Of a DNA stretch of 64,000 bases, positions 52,577-64,000 are shown one piece after another. How positions within the stretch are numbered: position 1 is the stretch's first letter; each line of letters begins with the position of its first letter. A program made the translations under genes and the position numbers. Under the pieces are notes generated by a model, which saw only the letters and a list, made by a program, of their open reading frames with translations, was not told where the DNA came from and ran no database searches. Source of the DNA: Brasenia schreberi (taxonomy: Eukaryota > Streptophyta > Magnoliopsida > Nymphaeales > Cabombaceae); NCBI GenBank assembly GCA_036023115.1, contig JAYKKT010000059.1, positions 3,386,001 through 3,450,000 of the forward strand, given 5' to 3'.

Positions 52577-55121
52577 CTAATTTCTGCTACGCTGGAGGTT
52601 TTCTATCAAATTATCAAGCCTGTATTTCATGATAGGTTGACCTGAAATCGTCCTCCTGAACATTTTGTGCTTTAGTTCGTTCTTCCGAGCTGCAATCTCT
52701 CTTCTCTCGGCTTCCTTCGCTTGCCTGATGGCATCGGCCTCCATCCTTGCCTTCTCTTTCTCTTGTTCCTTATTCTCATATTCTTCCCTCAAACTCTGCA
52801 GGTTGATTTTCTGTCTCTGCTTCATGTTCATGCTCTTGGTTTCATTGCTTTCATGCTGAATATCCAAAGCATTGTCTTCCTGCAAATGTCCAAAAATTAA
52901 CATGAAAGACAATTCCAAATGAATCGGTGTATGTTAAGTAGAACCAAGTGAAAGGGGAATAGGGCACTGGCTAGGGGAGTGGCTCTTCTGAAGCTAGGTC
53001 AGGAGTACAATGCCAAGGTGTGTATCTGGTAAGGGTCTGCTTCAAGCTCTCTCAAAAAAGAATAAGGGCAATATCTGCTAGTTGACTGTCTTGGGTTAAC
53101 AAACCTGAAGCATCTCATACAACAGCTCATCTAATTTGCACCCATGTGTATGCATGTGTGGATTAGAATGGTTGGTTATCGCACTCAGGGTGTCAGCCAC
53201 CTAGCAAGGTTCTCGACTCCACAAGATTTTTAGTGTGTGAGTTCGACTCCCAGATGCATGCATACCTGGCTTCAGCCACCCCTTGTAACCAGAAAAAATT
53301 GATTGTTTATCAAATGCAGAGCCCCACCAACTTCATCACCGCCACCAAGTACCTTTGCATTATTTCTCATTCCAATTATCTTTCGTGACAAGTGATAACT
53401 GTTAGAACTATCAACTGATGGATCTTTATGGCTTCTAGCTCTTTGAATCCTTGAAGCTTCTTAGACCATAACCCATTCAGAGTCATCAATTATCCTTGAA
53501 TATATGTGGAACTTTCTACTGGAGGATCCTCAGGTTCTACATCTTTGAATCTTTAAAGCATCTTGTCATATGGACCAGACAAATGCTACCACCTTTTGGC
53601 ATTAGGTCATCCTCCATCGAAGGTGATAAGGCTCGAATAGAGCATTTATGGCGTTGCATAACAGAAGCCATGGCCTAAATAGTTGGTTTAGACAAGCAAT
53701 ATTCTGGGCTTCCTTACACTTTTGTTGGTCTTGTTAACTATAGAAGCACCATCTTATTAAAATTCTCCAGGAGTTCCTTTCACCAGGAAATGAACTAGGA
53801 TAACATTTATATAGGCTAAGAAGATGTAGGGATTCATCCACAAATTTACATTATTCAATGTCTTAGACAGGGGTCAGTTGCTCAGCTTTGAATTTTACCA
53901 CGGTTATCCCCCCCCATCTTGACAACCCAAGCGACAACAAAAGTAAGAGATAAAGAAACATACAACTAGAAGAGAAAACCAAGACGGGCTTTTATATGTA
54001 GTCAAGGGAACTGTGTACATGAATAGTGTGTTGAGGCATGCACGGTTGTCAAGTCCAGGCACTTAAAAAGGAATCAGATAAGGTTGCTCATCAGAGACGA
54101 GCACGCAATCAGAAAAAGAAGGTATCAAGTTATACTGATTAGAGACCAAATCAAAAGATTTGCAAAATGTTCTTGACTGTGCTAGTTAGTTGTGAACTGA
54201 CACTTCCACGGCAGTCATTCTTTCCTAGGAAACATCATCTTAAGCCAAGTAAAAGGGACAGCATATATTACCTCGGAGATGAGATCCATCCTTATCTGAC
54301 CAGATTCATGTTCAGTTTGTTGTTTCAACTTCTTGTACTTCTTTATATATTTGGCATTCTTGTAGAATTCTCGTTGCTTTTCTGAAGTTGGACGAAACAC
54401 ACCGATTCAGTTTTGAGGTTCTGAACAAGAACTAACATGTGATCGACCGAAAGCCACATACAAACAGATTAAAATTTGTGATTGGATTAGTAAGTATAAT
54501 CAACGTGTATCATACAATACAGTTTGCATACATGAGTACATGCAAGTACGTCTCCAGGAAGGCATACTAACTACCCTAAAGAACTTATAAGTAGGTATTT
54601 CTAGCTTAGCATCAGTATGATGCAATCTCTGCGAAGTCAACAAGGTTGAGACAAACAAGGAAAAAGGAATTTCAAGGTTTAACAAAAGAGTGGAACAACG
54701 GAGACAATCATGACACGAAATTGGGACTGTTGCGAGTACCCTTATGAATCCCAAACAAGATTTATCCAATTGGGAGCAAAATATTCCTTTCAGTTATCAT
54801 TAAGCTAACAACTAATAGACGATTAAGCACAATTCAAGCGTTCGAATAGAGATGTTAGAGAACCCCAAAAGAATAACGAATAGTTGATCAGGTAGAGAGG
54901 AAGGAGTTACTGATTTCAGCTGGGTTGTAGTAGCCGCTCTTCGATTTAGCGTTCTTGAGTGCATGTTTGATGAAAGGCTTCCCACCGGAGCGGCCGCCTC
55001 GCTTCTTCTTATTATTGATGTTAAATGGAGGTATCCCCTTTGCTCCGGGATCACAAGAAGACGCAGGTGCTTCGCTGTTCTTTTCCGTGTTCGGAGCACG
55101 ATGATGAGGACGTTGCTTCAT
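52577..55121 (-). CDS. FYV7: FYV7-like rRNA-processing protein (3 exons)
   Basis: FYV7/TAP26-family proteins are small, basic nucleolar proteins linked to small-subunit rRNA processing. Exons are 55121-54911, 54381-54272 and 52879-52577, GT-AG with consistent phases, 207 aa. Exon 1 is basic: NNKKKRGGRSGGKPFIKHAL and KNAKSKSGYYNPAEI. The join gives KKQREFYKNAKYIKKYKKLK, the family signature. Exon 3 is a charged coiled coil (EEYENKEQEKEKARMEADAI, RQAKEAERREIAARKNELKH) followed by KMFRRTISGQPIMKYRLDNL, the conserved C-terminal motif. A CT tract (55139-55190) lies 18 bp upstream of the ATG. Confidence 0.88.
53170..53304 (+). repeat. SINE-like copy, family 1 (in FYV7 intron)
   Basis: It contains GGTTATCGCACTCAGGGTGT, then GTGAGTTCGACTCCCAGATG (the best B box of the family), CATACCTGGCTTCAGCCACC and the tail TTGTAACCAGAAAAAA. 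A weaker copy may lie just upstream at about 52963-53055. Confidence 0.65.
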
Positions 55122-55135
55122 CGTCTCGGAGCCCT

Positions 55136-55138
<3 letters not shown>

Positions 55139-55190
<52 letters not shown>
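55139..55190. repeat. (CT)n tract in FYV7 leader/promoter
   Basis: 26 CT units upstream of the FYV7 ATG (GA on the coding strand), followed by TATATTTATATATAT, which could supply a TATA box for the minus strand. Confidence 0.85.
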
Positions 55191-55193
<3 letters not shown>

Positions 55194-55439
55194 ATTTATA
55201 TATATAGAGATATAGATATATATGCCCGCCTCATTTCCAGCTGAGAAAATAAAACGAACCTGAACCTGTTTTCTTTGTAATATCTAAATCTCAATCATAA
55301 TAAATTTAAAAAGCAACAAATATATCTATATATTTTTTTGCATCTGTAATTTATCCACAAACATACCTTTTGAATTCAAATTTTTACCCTTCGTCATATA
55401 GTTATACTTGTTTCTGACCGATTATCGATTGAGATTTTT

Positions 55440-55640
55440 TTAATAAATGTTTTAATATATATTAGGTTATGCACACATATATAAAGTAATGGTAAATATT
55501 CAATTTATATTCATTCTCAAATCTATTTTATTATTTTAATTGTTTTATTTTAAAATTAACGATTGAAATGATAAAACAAAAATATTAAATACAAAATATA
55601 AAATGAAACAATATTTTAATTCAAGATCTTTATTCTTATA
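55440..55640 (-). repeat. AT-rich MITE-like repeat, inverted
   Basis: Reverse complement reads TTGTTTTATCATTTCAATCG and neighbouring blocks shared with 11000-11510. Confidence 0.4.
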
Positions 55641-55645
55641 GAAAT

Positions 55646-57215
55646 ACAACAACAACAACTAAGCATTGTACCATACTAAATGGGGTCGGCTACATTAATT
55701 CTTTATTTACACATAGCCTTATCATATTTCATGCTAACAGTTAACTCAATATAAATTAAATCATTCTTTATAGTTTCTTTCCAAAACTTTTTTACCGTTG
55801 TTGATGATTAACGGCTCAACACTCATAAAATATAGCATGTTTAATTGTTGTTTAATATTTGATGTATAACGTCTCTATAAAATTTTTCCTACGATACTGG
55901 AAACAAAAAATCCATTCACTTGACCCCATCTAGTATAAGAAAAGGGTTAGTTGTTTTTATAAGTCGAGAGCTTTTACTTTCTAACATTTCTCTACATAGT
56001 TTCAATTTTTTATTAGCTTTTCCTTAGACTTCTCTACTAACACAATATCATTTGTAAATAACATACACTAAGTTACTTCATCTTCAATATATTTTGTTAA
56101 CTCATCAATGACCAATATAAATAAATATGGACTTAAAGTTGATCTCTGATGTAACCCAATATTAACTTCAAAGGGGTTGTCATTCATTCATAAATCTTCA
56201 CATAAGTTTTTGTACCATTATACATGTCTATTATAAGATTTATGTAGTGAATGGGATACTTTTTTTTTCAAAGTTTTCCAAAGAACATCTTTTGGCATCA
56301 TATCGTAAGATTTTTCTAAATCAATAAATATCATGTAAGGTTTTTTCTTTTTTGATGTAAAATATTTCATAAGACATCTCAATAGGTGAATAACTTCAAT
56401 AGAAGATCTATCGAGTATGAATCCAAATTGGTTTTATGTTCTACTCGGTATTTTTCTTATAATGCATTCAATAATTCTTTCTCATAATTTTATAGTGTGG
56501 CTAATTAACTGGATACCTCGATAATTCGAATAATTATGAAGGTCTCTCTTTTCTTATATATAGGTATAAGTATACTCGCTCTCCATTCCTTAAGCATCTT
56601 TTGAGTTTTCTATGTTTCATTAAATAGTATCGTGAACCAAATGAGCCCCATCTCTCATAGGATTTTCCATACTTTTTATATTGTTTGGTCATACAGTTTT
56701 ACCAATCTTAATATATTTAAGAGCTTCTTTGACTTTATTTTTTTAATATGCTGATATAAATTATGGTTTATATACTTTTTTTATTTTGCTAACTCTCATA
56801 AATTATTACTAACATATGTATTTTCATTAAAAAACTTATAGAATTCATTTTTTCATTTATTTTTATATCGTGATTGACCTTTAGAATCTTATTATCATCA
56901 TCTTTGATACATTTAACAAAAACAAGATCTTTAGTTTTCTTATCTCTAGTCTTAGTTATCATACAAATACGTATTTCACCTTCTTTTGAGTTAAGTTTTT
57001 TATATAAATCTTTTCAAATTTTGGCTTTTAATTTACTAACGTCATTTTTCACTAGTCTTCTTAGCATAATACAATTTTATAACATGTCTTTTCTGCCTTA
57101 TTTAATTTTACATGACTTCACTCAACCACCAAACTTCTTTTTGTACCGGTACGTCTTTCTTAGATTTGCCTAATACATCTTTTGTCACTTCCCTAATATA
57201 TATAAAAATATTACA
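55646..57215 (-). mobile_element. Truncated LINE, antisense
   Basis: It starts with ACAACAACAACAACTAAGCA (3' end) and is collinear with 16379-18360 over the reverse transcriptase and linker parts, up to a frame with IREVTKDVLGKSKKDVPVQK. The endonuclease end is missing. Several internal deletions relative to the 16.4-kb copy. Confidence 0.85.
55890..55958 (+). mobile_element. LINE 3' tail nested in opposite orientation
   Basis: GATACTGGAAACAAAAAATC through AAAAGGGTTAGTTGTTTT is a plus-strand LINE terminus inside the minus-strand LINE. I did not see a clean target duplication. Confidence 0.75.
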
Positions 57216-57964
57216 ATAAATTTGAGTAAGAATAAGGATTGAGTATTTATTGTTATCTTTATATATATATGTGTGTGTGCGTGTGTACGGACGTGACACG
57301 GCATCCCATTACGTGTTGAAGAAAAAAAAATTATCAGCCACGTTAAGGTTGAGGTAGGACCAGATATAGTTGTACCTATCCCCGACCCGCCCTATTCCGA
57401 TCCCTGTACCTGAACCCAAACTCACTGAGCAAAACAAAAGTCTCCTACTAAAAGAACCAAATGTAATATAAAAAGGTCCGGAAATCAAATCATTTTAAAA
57501 GCAACAAGCGTGATAGCCCATGTCACACCCTTAATCAAAGATCTTAAAATTAATACATTCAAAATTCTTATAGCAATCAAAGAAGAATAAATGTTTTCCT
57601 TCGAGAACGAGCATCTAAATCGAACACAGGTTGTCGATGGCTCGTTCATGTTCTCAAATCTTGTTGTATTTAGTTCTAACCGAACTCGAGCCATGCTAAA
57701 CGACATCGAACAAGAGCCATATAATCTTTGGCAAGAAATGTAATTTCTAATCAGAAATAAATCTTTGTACAATTTAATCATCTAACATAAATAGTATGCA
57801 TACGTAGATGCATATAAGATTCATTATACATGTATAGTTTATGTATCCTATATACTACGTACTGGGGTCATAATACTGCACAACCTGGACTAGTCGAACC
57901 CGATCAGGTTGCAACTGTGTTTAAAGAAAATGACCTTAACAAAGAATGAGGTGAGTGTACTGAG

Positions 57965-58060
57965 AGCATTAGCTCAACGGCAGGGCGCTCTAGCATTGTT
58001 GCTGGTGGTGGGGTGTTCAACTCCCAGAGGGTGCATGTGTGGGTGTGTGTAAGGCTTTGA
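57965..58060 (+). repeat. SINE, family 2, with A and B boxes
   Basis: A box TTAGCTCAACGG (57969-57980) and B box GTTCAACTCCC (58014-58024) have tRNA-like spacing. The body continues with GTGCATGTGTGGGTGTGTGT, and (AAG)n ends near 58111. This is the clearest pol III promoter in the window. Confidence 0.7.
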
Positions 58061-58139
58061 CCTTCTCTTATACTCCGCACTCACACACAAAAGAAGAAGA
58101 AGAAGAAGAAGAATGAGTTGAGTTTAGGTCTACCTATTT

Positions 58140-58940
58140 TGACCCGAACATGGAATGATTTGACTGATCAACCCGATTTGTCATCCCTGGGTAGACTTGA
58201 GCAGTTCCTATTAAACTAGGACTGGCGGTTCCAACGTGACCTGAATCCGAACTAGAATAGCCCTCCTCCAGATCCAGTTTCACAATGGTTTTGGTTGGTT
58301 CCTTTTCATTAAAATAAGAAATAAGGATTAAAGTTGACAATTTGAAACCGAAACTAAAATATGATTTTAATTAATACGGTTAGATCCAGATCCAGTTTTG
58401 CTTCATTTACAGAAAATGAAACCATAACCTAATTGAGGAGGTCCAGATTGGCTTCATTGCGAGTCGGATTTCATCCAGCTTCGGAGGCTGTTTGGGTCCC
58501 ATTCGAACCGGCGGGTAAGGCCCAAACTGGTCACCTCTAAGCCCTAGTATATTGTTTGATTCATCGTTCCAGGTCCTTACCACTAGCCACGGCCGGTTTC
58601 TAATCAGCCCAGAGGTTCCAATCAGAACCAAACCGGACCAAGAAACGACTGAACCCGAAACCAGAGACTACCCGGTTTGGTTCCAGTTTCACCTCTTATA
58701 AAATCATAACTGAAATCAAACCGGAACCAGTGGTTCCAAATCATATGTTCTGGTAATTTTTAATTTTTTGCATAATTTTCAAATTATTGCAATAAAAGTA
58801 CCACTTCCAAACGGTTTCATACTCAAATGGGAACTGTCTTAGAACCAACAATTCCATAACCATAATCGGAATGGATCCGAGTCAGCTCGGTTACAATTCC
58901 AAGTTTGGGTCTAACAAGAACTGATGGTTTGGAACATGTC
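58140..58940. repeat. ACCGGTT-rich dispersed repeat
   Basis: It carries many GGTTCCAGTTT, AACCGGAACC and GGTTTGGTTCC variants, as at 12.7 and 32.2 kb. Confidence 0.45.
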
Positions 58941-59553
58941 TAGTTGGCACTACAATTATAAGCCTAAAATTACATGATTTTATTGCAATCATAAAAATCA
59001 TAGTTTCGTGTTTGATTCAAGACGAGAGAAAATTTAGGTTTTCATACAAAGCTCATTGATTCTAATTCATGTGACTCGCTTCACTCAGGTATCAAAGTTT
59101 TTTGCTCTAACGGGACTTACGAAACCACATTTCCACGTTAATGACAACAAAACTTGAAACTTCGACCACCCAAAAAAGGAGTCGATTTCCTTGGAACCCA
59201 GCGTCAAACGTCTCCTAAGCAGCCTTACTGACCGGGATCAACAACATGGAACCGTCACAAGACGTGTGATATTTAATATTAACTACTGGGTGCTGTCGCC
59301 GGAAAACCGTTGATCGGAAAGATGGACGCGTCCACAGCTCTCATCGTCACCAGATCGCGTGGTGACCACGCTACGCACTATTTCATTTGTCTTGCACAGG
59401 TGCGTTTGTGTGTTGAATGCCAAATTCTCAACGCCCTTTGAATCGGGAATTTCCTGAATGCCCGAGTTTCAACGGTTTCATTTGCGCAAAGTGTCCCCGA
59501 TGAATTGGTTGGTCTGCAATCGGATTACGGGGAGGAGCTAAGAAATTCAACCA

Positions 59554-60698
59554 ATGGTTAACAATTCCGCGAACCCTTACCCCTGCATGGAGTTCGAGGA
59601 AGATCTTCTACCTGAGGATATTGCCCACCACATTGCGTCCTTGCTACCGGTACGCTCGTTTCGTTTATGTAACAAAAATAGCTTTGATAGTTTGATTGTG
59701 TACTATTTTGATGAATTTTTCCATGTTGGTCCCCCTTGTTGTCTTTAATTTCCATGAAGATTAGGTTCTTCGACATACCCATTAGCTGCTTTGATGGAAC
59801 TTTAGTGTATCCTTTCACGTCTTTGATGTCTTTCTCCATTTTTGGTTTAGGCTTCTGCTATTTGACGACTTTCCAGATAGCCGTGAAAAGACTTTTGATG
59901 GGGTTTTGTTGAAAAAATTCAGCGATTTCGACGAGTTTCTTCGCCATCCTTTTTTCTCTAACATCCTTTGTTGCAATCAAATTTTATGTTGACGAGACGC
60001 CCATGCGAAATTTGGACCGAGTATTTTGTGAGTGAAGTGCTTTTTAGGGCTAGTAAATATTTATTTTGTCACAAGCGACGGGGACCGACAAATTAGCATT
60101 TTAGCGTATTTGTGATGGATTGCGAAGCATGACAGAAAGTTAGGACTTCTTCCTTGGTGTATTCGCTGCTTGCAAATTGTTGTTTTATGGAGTTGATGCA
60201 TCTTTTCGAGTCCCATGTCTTCGTTTCAATTTATCTGGTTCTCTTACTTGTTTCATTTCTCTTCCTTTCACTATATTGTATTTGAAGCCGTTATGCAGTT
60301 GTGGCCCTGTAGCCACGCGACTATACTTTTCAGCAAGGTCCTTCTTCCATATTCAATCAGTTGTCCTGCCTTATCATAGATGTTAATCATCGTCATCATC
60401 ATGAATTTTACTCATTGGGCTATATCTCTTTTCCTTGTTGGTGCTGTTGCTTTGGATTTACTGCTACCGGCTGGTTTTGAAATATCTGTTTTTTCTTATT
60501 GGAAAGCAGGTTTCAGACGTTTGTTCACTGGGTTCTACCTCTAGGTTCTGGAGGAATTTGTGTAACTCCGATACTCTATGGATCAATCTATCAAAAGAAA
60601 GATGGCCTTCTATAGGATTGTTAGAAGATTCTCAATTATTGGAGAAGAAGGATGAACAAAAGGAAAGGGGAGACCTTGGGTGTGCTTCCTCTTCCAAG
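59554..60698 (+). CDS. F-box protein, 5' exons only (gene continues past window or is truncated)
   Basis: F-box proteins bring substrates to SCF ubiquitin ligases. Exon 1 (59554-59649) and exon 2 (60510 to about 60698) join in phase 0 as EDIAHHIASLLP/VSDVCSLG, which recreates an F-box: LLPEDIAHHIASLLPVSDVC, STSRFWRNLCNSDTLW and ERWPSI. The join removes an 860-bp intron with GT-AG borders. The exon 2 donor at AAG/GTTCAT (60699) is my choice; without it the frame stops at 60875 in sequence that no longer looks conserved. I found no further exons up to 64000, so the substrate-binding part is either beyond the window or lost. The ATG at 59587 is an alternative start. Confidence 0.75.
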
Positions 60699-61375
60699 GT
60701 TCATTACCATTCAAGACTTGTTGACTTGGTTCATAAATTTATTCCATTATCAGTACTTTTAGAAATTTTGTTGTATCTTGGTTTTCAGTTGAAAATGGGG
60801 CTCCCAATGCATTGGATATGTTCCAGACCAGAGAGTGTATTTGAACCAAAACAAATGACAAGCAGCTTAGTTTAGGTTCTTTTTCAAGTTAGTGAGATAA
60901 AAAGACAGAAATCTAAACATCTTTCATTTAAAGAGTTGCTGAAAACCTTAAGGAGAGTGGCTAGACTCCCATTCGTGCGAGACCGTTCATGATGATTGTC
61001 CTATCCAAGAGATGGCGGTCTAAATAAAAAAGCTAAAAGTAGAAGTTGCTTTTTGGAAAAGCAAAAGGTGCAAAGTACAACCTATACTTTTCCACTTTTT
61101 GTTATTTTGTCTAGATCCTACATCTACCCAATCGACCATATACTTTTACCTAATGCTAAATGAAAATTCTTTGGTCAAGCCACGTTAGGTCAGATATGCA
61201 GAGTTCAAACACAAGCCACAAGTTCTTTCCATGCAAAGGAGACAGGATCCAAAATCTGTCCCTTACAATTAAAGAGTCCTTTACCTGGATATGAATGAAT
61301 TGATCATAGGTCAAATGGTTCAAATTAGATGTGATTCAATTTCAATCCACGTATGATTTAGGTACCTGTATGAAC

Positions 61376-63716
61376 TATGTCACGCAGGTGCAGGGACATG
61401 CCTATATATACATATGGATGTATGTGAATTTGTTTTGTATAAATTACATAAAGGCTATATATAAATACATAATATTACATGTATGTACAATAATATACAT
61501 TAACAATAGTTGAATACCATCCATTATATATACTATATATCAAAAAGAATTGCAAGGACATCTTGTGGGTGCAGAACATCCTGTCCATTTCATGTCATCT
61601 GCATTTTACAGCTGAAAGGCACCCCATTGTTATGATACATATAGTACATAGTATACTATATATATATATATATAGAAACTGATGGCTTACACATTTTATC
61701 AGGCCTTGCCTTTATCAACTGCAACTCATGAGTGTACTGCAAAAAAACACAAAGAACCAATAGGCATTAAATTTGTATTAAAAGTTTTCTTACATAAATT
61801 CTTTTATTTATTTTGAAAAAATGGCAAAAATGGGGTTTGACACAGCTGACTGTTTGACACCCTATCCATGTTGCACCAAAGTCCAAGCTGACACTTCACC
61901 TAGTGTCTGTGTGACATAGTGCACGAATGCATGTTCATATGTCTATAGCCCGATGGATAATCAGGCTCAAGTGGATTAGAACTTGACACAAATCCTACTT
62001 GGTGACAATGTACTGACAAAGATAATCTCTATTTGGAGAAAATGTATTGAAAGTATTGTGTCTGGCTGCCAACAGAACAAATTTGTATGCTTCAATTGTT
62101 GAAGGTTTGCACTCTCTTAAAATGATATTTTCAGCCTAATTGTTATGAAGGTTTAGATGTACATCCTAAATTTGAGTCTTGAGAGTGATACAAGATTTAG
62201 TGGATCTTATTAGGAGAAACTAAAAACTTTGGGAACTGAAGTTCTTAGTACGCACCCTAAAGAAAAAGGATAAAGTGGATCTAGTTTATTTTTTATCGTA
62301 TAAAGCTGTCTGAAGAAAAATACAGATTGTTAGTTAACTATAATACTAAAACTCAAACTGATTATTTCCGTGAGCTGTGGTAGGCTCTATTCAAGAACCT
62401 TTCAAAGCATGATATTGGCAATACCCTTGAATCATGAGTTTGAATCACATAAGTTGGACTCCTGCTTTTGCATTAACAGTCATGATGGTTTGTTAAATAA
62501 TATCTAGGATACAAGTTCCTTGTAATCTTTGGTGTCTCTTAATGCTCGATTCTGATTATAGCAGATGTAAGCCAATGGAAAGTTCTAAGATTTATCATTG
62601 CAAGAATTTTCAGCTAAAAGTTGGTTTTTATGACTTTGTGATGAGAAGGAGCATGCCATTGTAACAATTACTTGTTATCATGCTCAAAGTTCATTATGAT
62701 TTCAGGTGCTTCTATCAGTCGCTGTTCATTTTTGTAGAAAATATTATTCTCTTCAGGAGAAAAAAATAGAGAAGTTAGGCCAGGCAACCAGATAAGAGTG
62801 GGTATCTTATCCGTCATTGAAGCTTCTCTTCATGGTATCGAGTGCATTTGTGCACTTGTAGTCATGTGTCCATGCAATGTAGACATTTGTGGACTTCACT
62901 GTTTATTATCTGCATTGGGATTCACAGCTAATAGGTTGGTTAACTGAGAAAATGGTTATGGCCTTTGTGAGGCCCATAACCGACAATAGAAGCTTTGGCA
63001 ATTGCAGTTACATATACAATCAAAAGATAGTAGTAGAAAAGGAAATTTATATGCCTATAGTATCAGGTAAATCTTCTATGAGTATGTTCCTTGGCTATTC
63101 AGTTAGATGATTAGTGCACCTCTCTCTCTCTCTCTATGTCACACATACACTTCACCCAGGTAAAGTGTCAGCTTGGTTACTGGTGTAACAAGAACACCAG
63201 CATAGATACGGTGTCTGACACAGCTGGTTTAACAGTCAACCATGTCAAATCCCATTCATCATTTTAAAACTAATAAAAGAATTTATATAAGTAAACTTTT
63301 TATACAAATTTAAATAAGTTACTCTTACTTTGGTTATTAGTTCTTTCATCTTTGTGCTTTTTGCAGTACATTCATGAGTTTCACTTGATGATGACAAGGA
63401 CCGAGGGTGTAGGCCATTTGTCCTTTTATATGTATATCATAAGGCACCTGCAAAATGCAGTTAACATAAAATGGACAGGACGTCCTTGCAATTCCTTTTT
63501 ATATATAATATGTATAATGTGTAGTATTCAACTATCTTAATGTATATAATTGTAAATGCATGTAATATTATGTATTTAGATAAGGTTTTTATGTAACTTA
63601 TACAATATGAATTCATATGTATATATATTTGTATATATATATATGTGTATATATAGTAGTGTCTCTGCACCGACAATTTTTTTAAATCGTCATGTCCGGC
63701 AATTGCACCTGTGTGA
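61376..63716. repeat. Long inverted repeat, arms about 0.55-0.6 kb, 1.2-kb spacer
   Basis: The left arm (about 61376-61935) and right arm (about 63110-63716) are inverted copies over their whole length. The left, reverse-complemented, contains AAATGGACAGGATGTTCTGC and AAGATGTCCTTGCAATTC. The right has AAATGGACAGGACGTCCTTG then CAATTC. Further out AAAAGAATTTATGTAAG pairs with AAAAGAATTTATATAAG, and the outer ends share CATGTCC...GCACCTG(C/T)GTGACA. The arms differ by substitutions and small indels. It could be a foldback-type DNA transposon or two opposed insertions of one 0.6-kb element. No transposase-like frame is in the spacer. Confidence 0.8.
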
Positions 63717-63719
63717 CAG

Positions 63720-63793
<74 letters not shown>
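63720..63793. repeat. Compound (CT)n(AT)n microsatellite
   Basis: CT units to 63739, then AT units, abutting the right arm of the inverted repeat. The same CT-to-AT structure occurs at 41615-41690. Confidence 0.9.
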
Positions 63794-63795
<2 letters not shown>

Positions 63796-64000
63796 TTGTA
63801 CCTATCTGTCTATGTATCGGTCTGATCTATCTATCTACATCTATGTATGCATTCTTATGTTCATAGATGCAATACATTCACCTGTTCTTGTCCATTATTG
63901 TACATATCAGACTTTTGATATGAAAAGATTTCATCCAAGTACTAATGCAAATGGGGCCACTTAAAGAGGGCGGAGTACCGGGAAGAATACAGTATCAGGT

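Larger units (their letters stand above)
55210..59553. other. Transposon-filled intergenic stretch
   Basis: It contains an AT-rich MITE-like repeat (55440-55640, inverted), a truncated LINE (55646-57215) with an inserted LINE tail (55890-55958), repeat-like DNA at 57345-57430, a SINE (57965-58060) and ACCGGTT-type repeats (58140-58940). The F-box promoter lies at the right end. No gene. Confidence 0.65.

Noticed and set aside
60699..60875. Extension of F-box exon 2 to the stop at 60875
   Set aside because: The sequence after the AAG/GTTCAT donor loses F-box-family character; I treat it as intron, with limited confidence.
62889..63110. 73-codon frame in the spacer of the inverted repeat
   Set aside because: It resembles no transposase or other family and lacks context.

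Overview
The window is nuclear DNA from a flowering plant. It has multi-exon genes with GT-AG introns, plant-specific families (remorin, PRL1, type I MADS, pectinesterase inhibitor, 3-ketoacyl-CoA synthase), long CT/GA and AT microsatellites, Copia and LINE relics and tRNA-derived SINE copies. The species cannot be fixed from the sequence. Intergenic DNA is AT-rich and full of decayed transposons.

Layout. 1-5483 (-): a dead 3-ketoacyl-CoA synthase gene split by a Copia LTR retrotransposon (593-4792) with an intact 5-bp target duplication. 8083-9758 (-): a four-exon remorin gene. 14526-26261 (+): a 17-exon PRL1 gene (spliceosome-associated WD40 protein), with an antisense LINE filling intron 3. 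28024-28112: a decayed 5S rRNA-derived sequence. 30115-30924 (+): a single-exon type I MADS gene with a CT-repeat leader. 34396-34719 (+): an orphan exon of a UDP-glucuronate decarboxylase (UXS) gene that runs into what looks like a U12-type AT-AC donor site. 39667-44735 (+): ribosomal protein gene RPL22. Its 3.5-kb intron holds a tandem array of decaying box C/D snoRNA-like units, one of them split by a hAT-like element. 46284-46850 (-): pectinesterase inhibitor. 48764-51505 (-): LYR-motif protein MZM1. 52577-55121 (-): FYV7-like rRNA-processing protein. 59554 onward (+): the first two exons of an F-box gene that probably continues beyond the window, followed by a 2.3-kb inverted-repeat structure.

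The genes are mostly unrelated housekeeping loci. RPL22, the snoRNA-like array and FYV7 share a ribosome-biogenesis theme. The most original signal is the snoRNA-like array in the RPL22 intron (about 41.48-43.89 kb): seven diverged units share a C box, an internal AGACC/GGTCT hairpin with a variable loop, and a D box. The mobile-element insertions at 593-4792, 16379-19346 and 47366-47443 have clear target-site duplications and are firmly supported.
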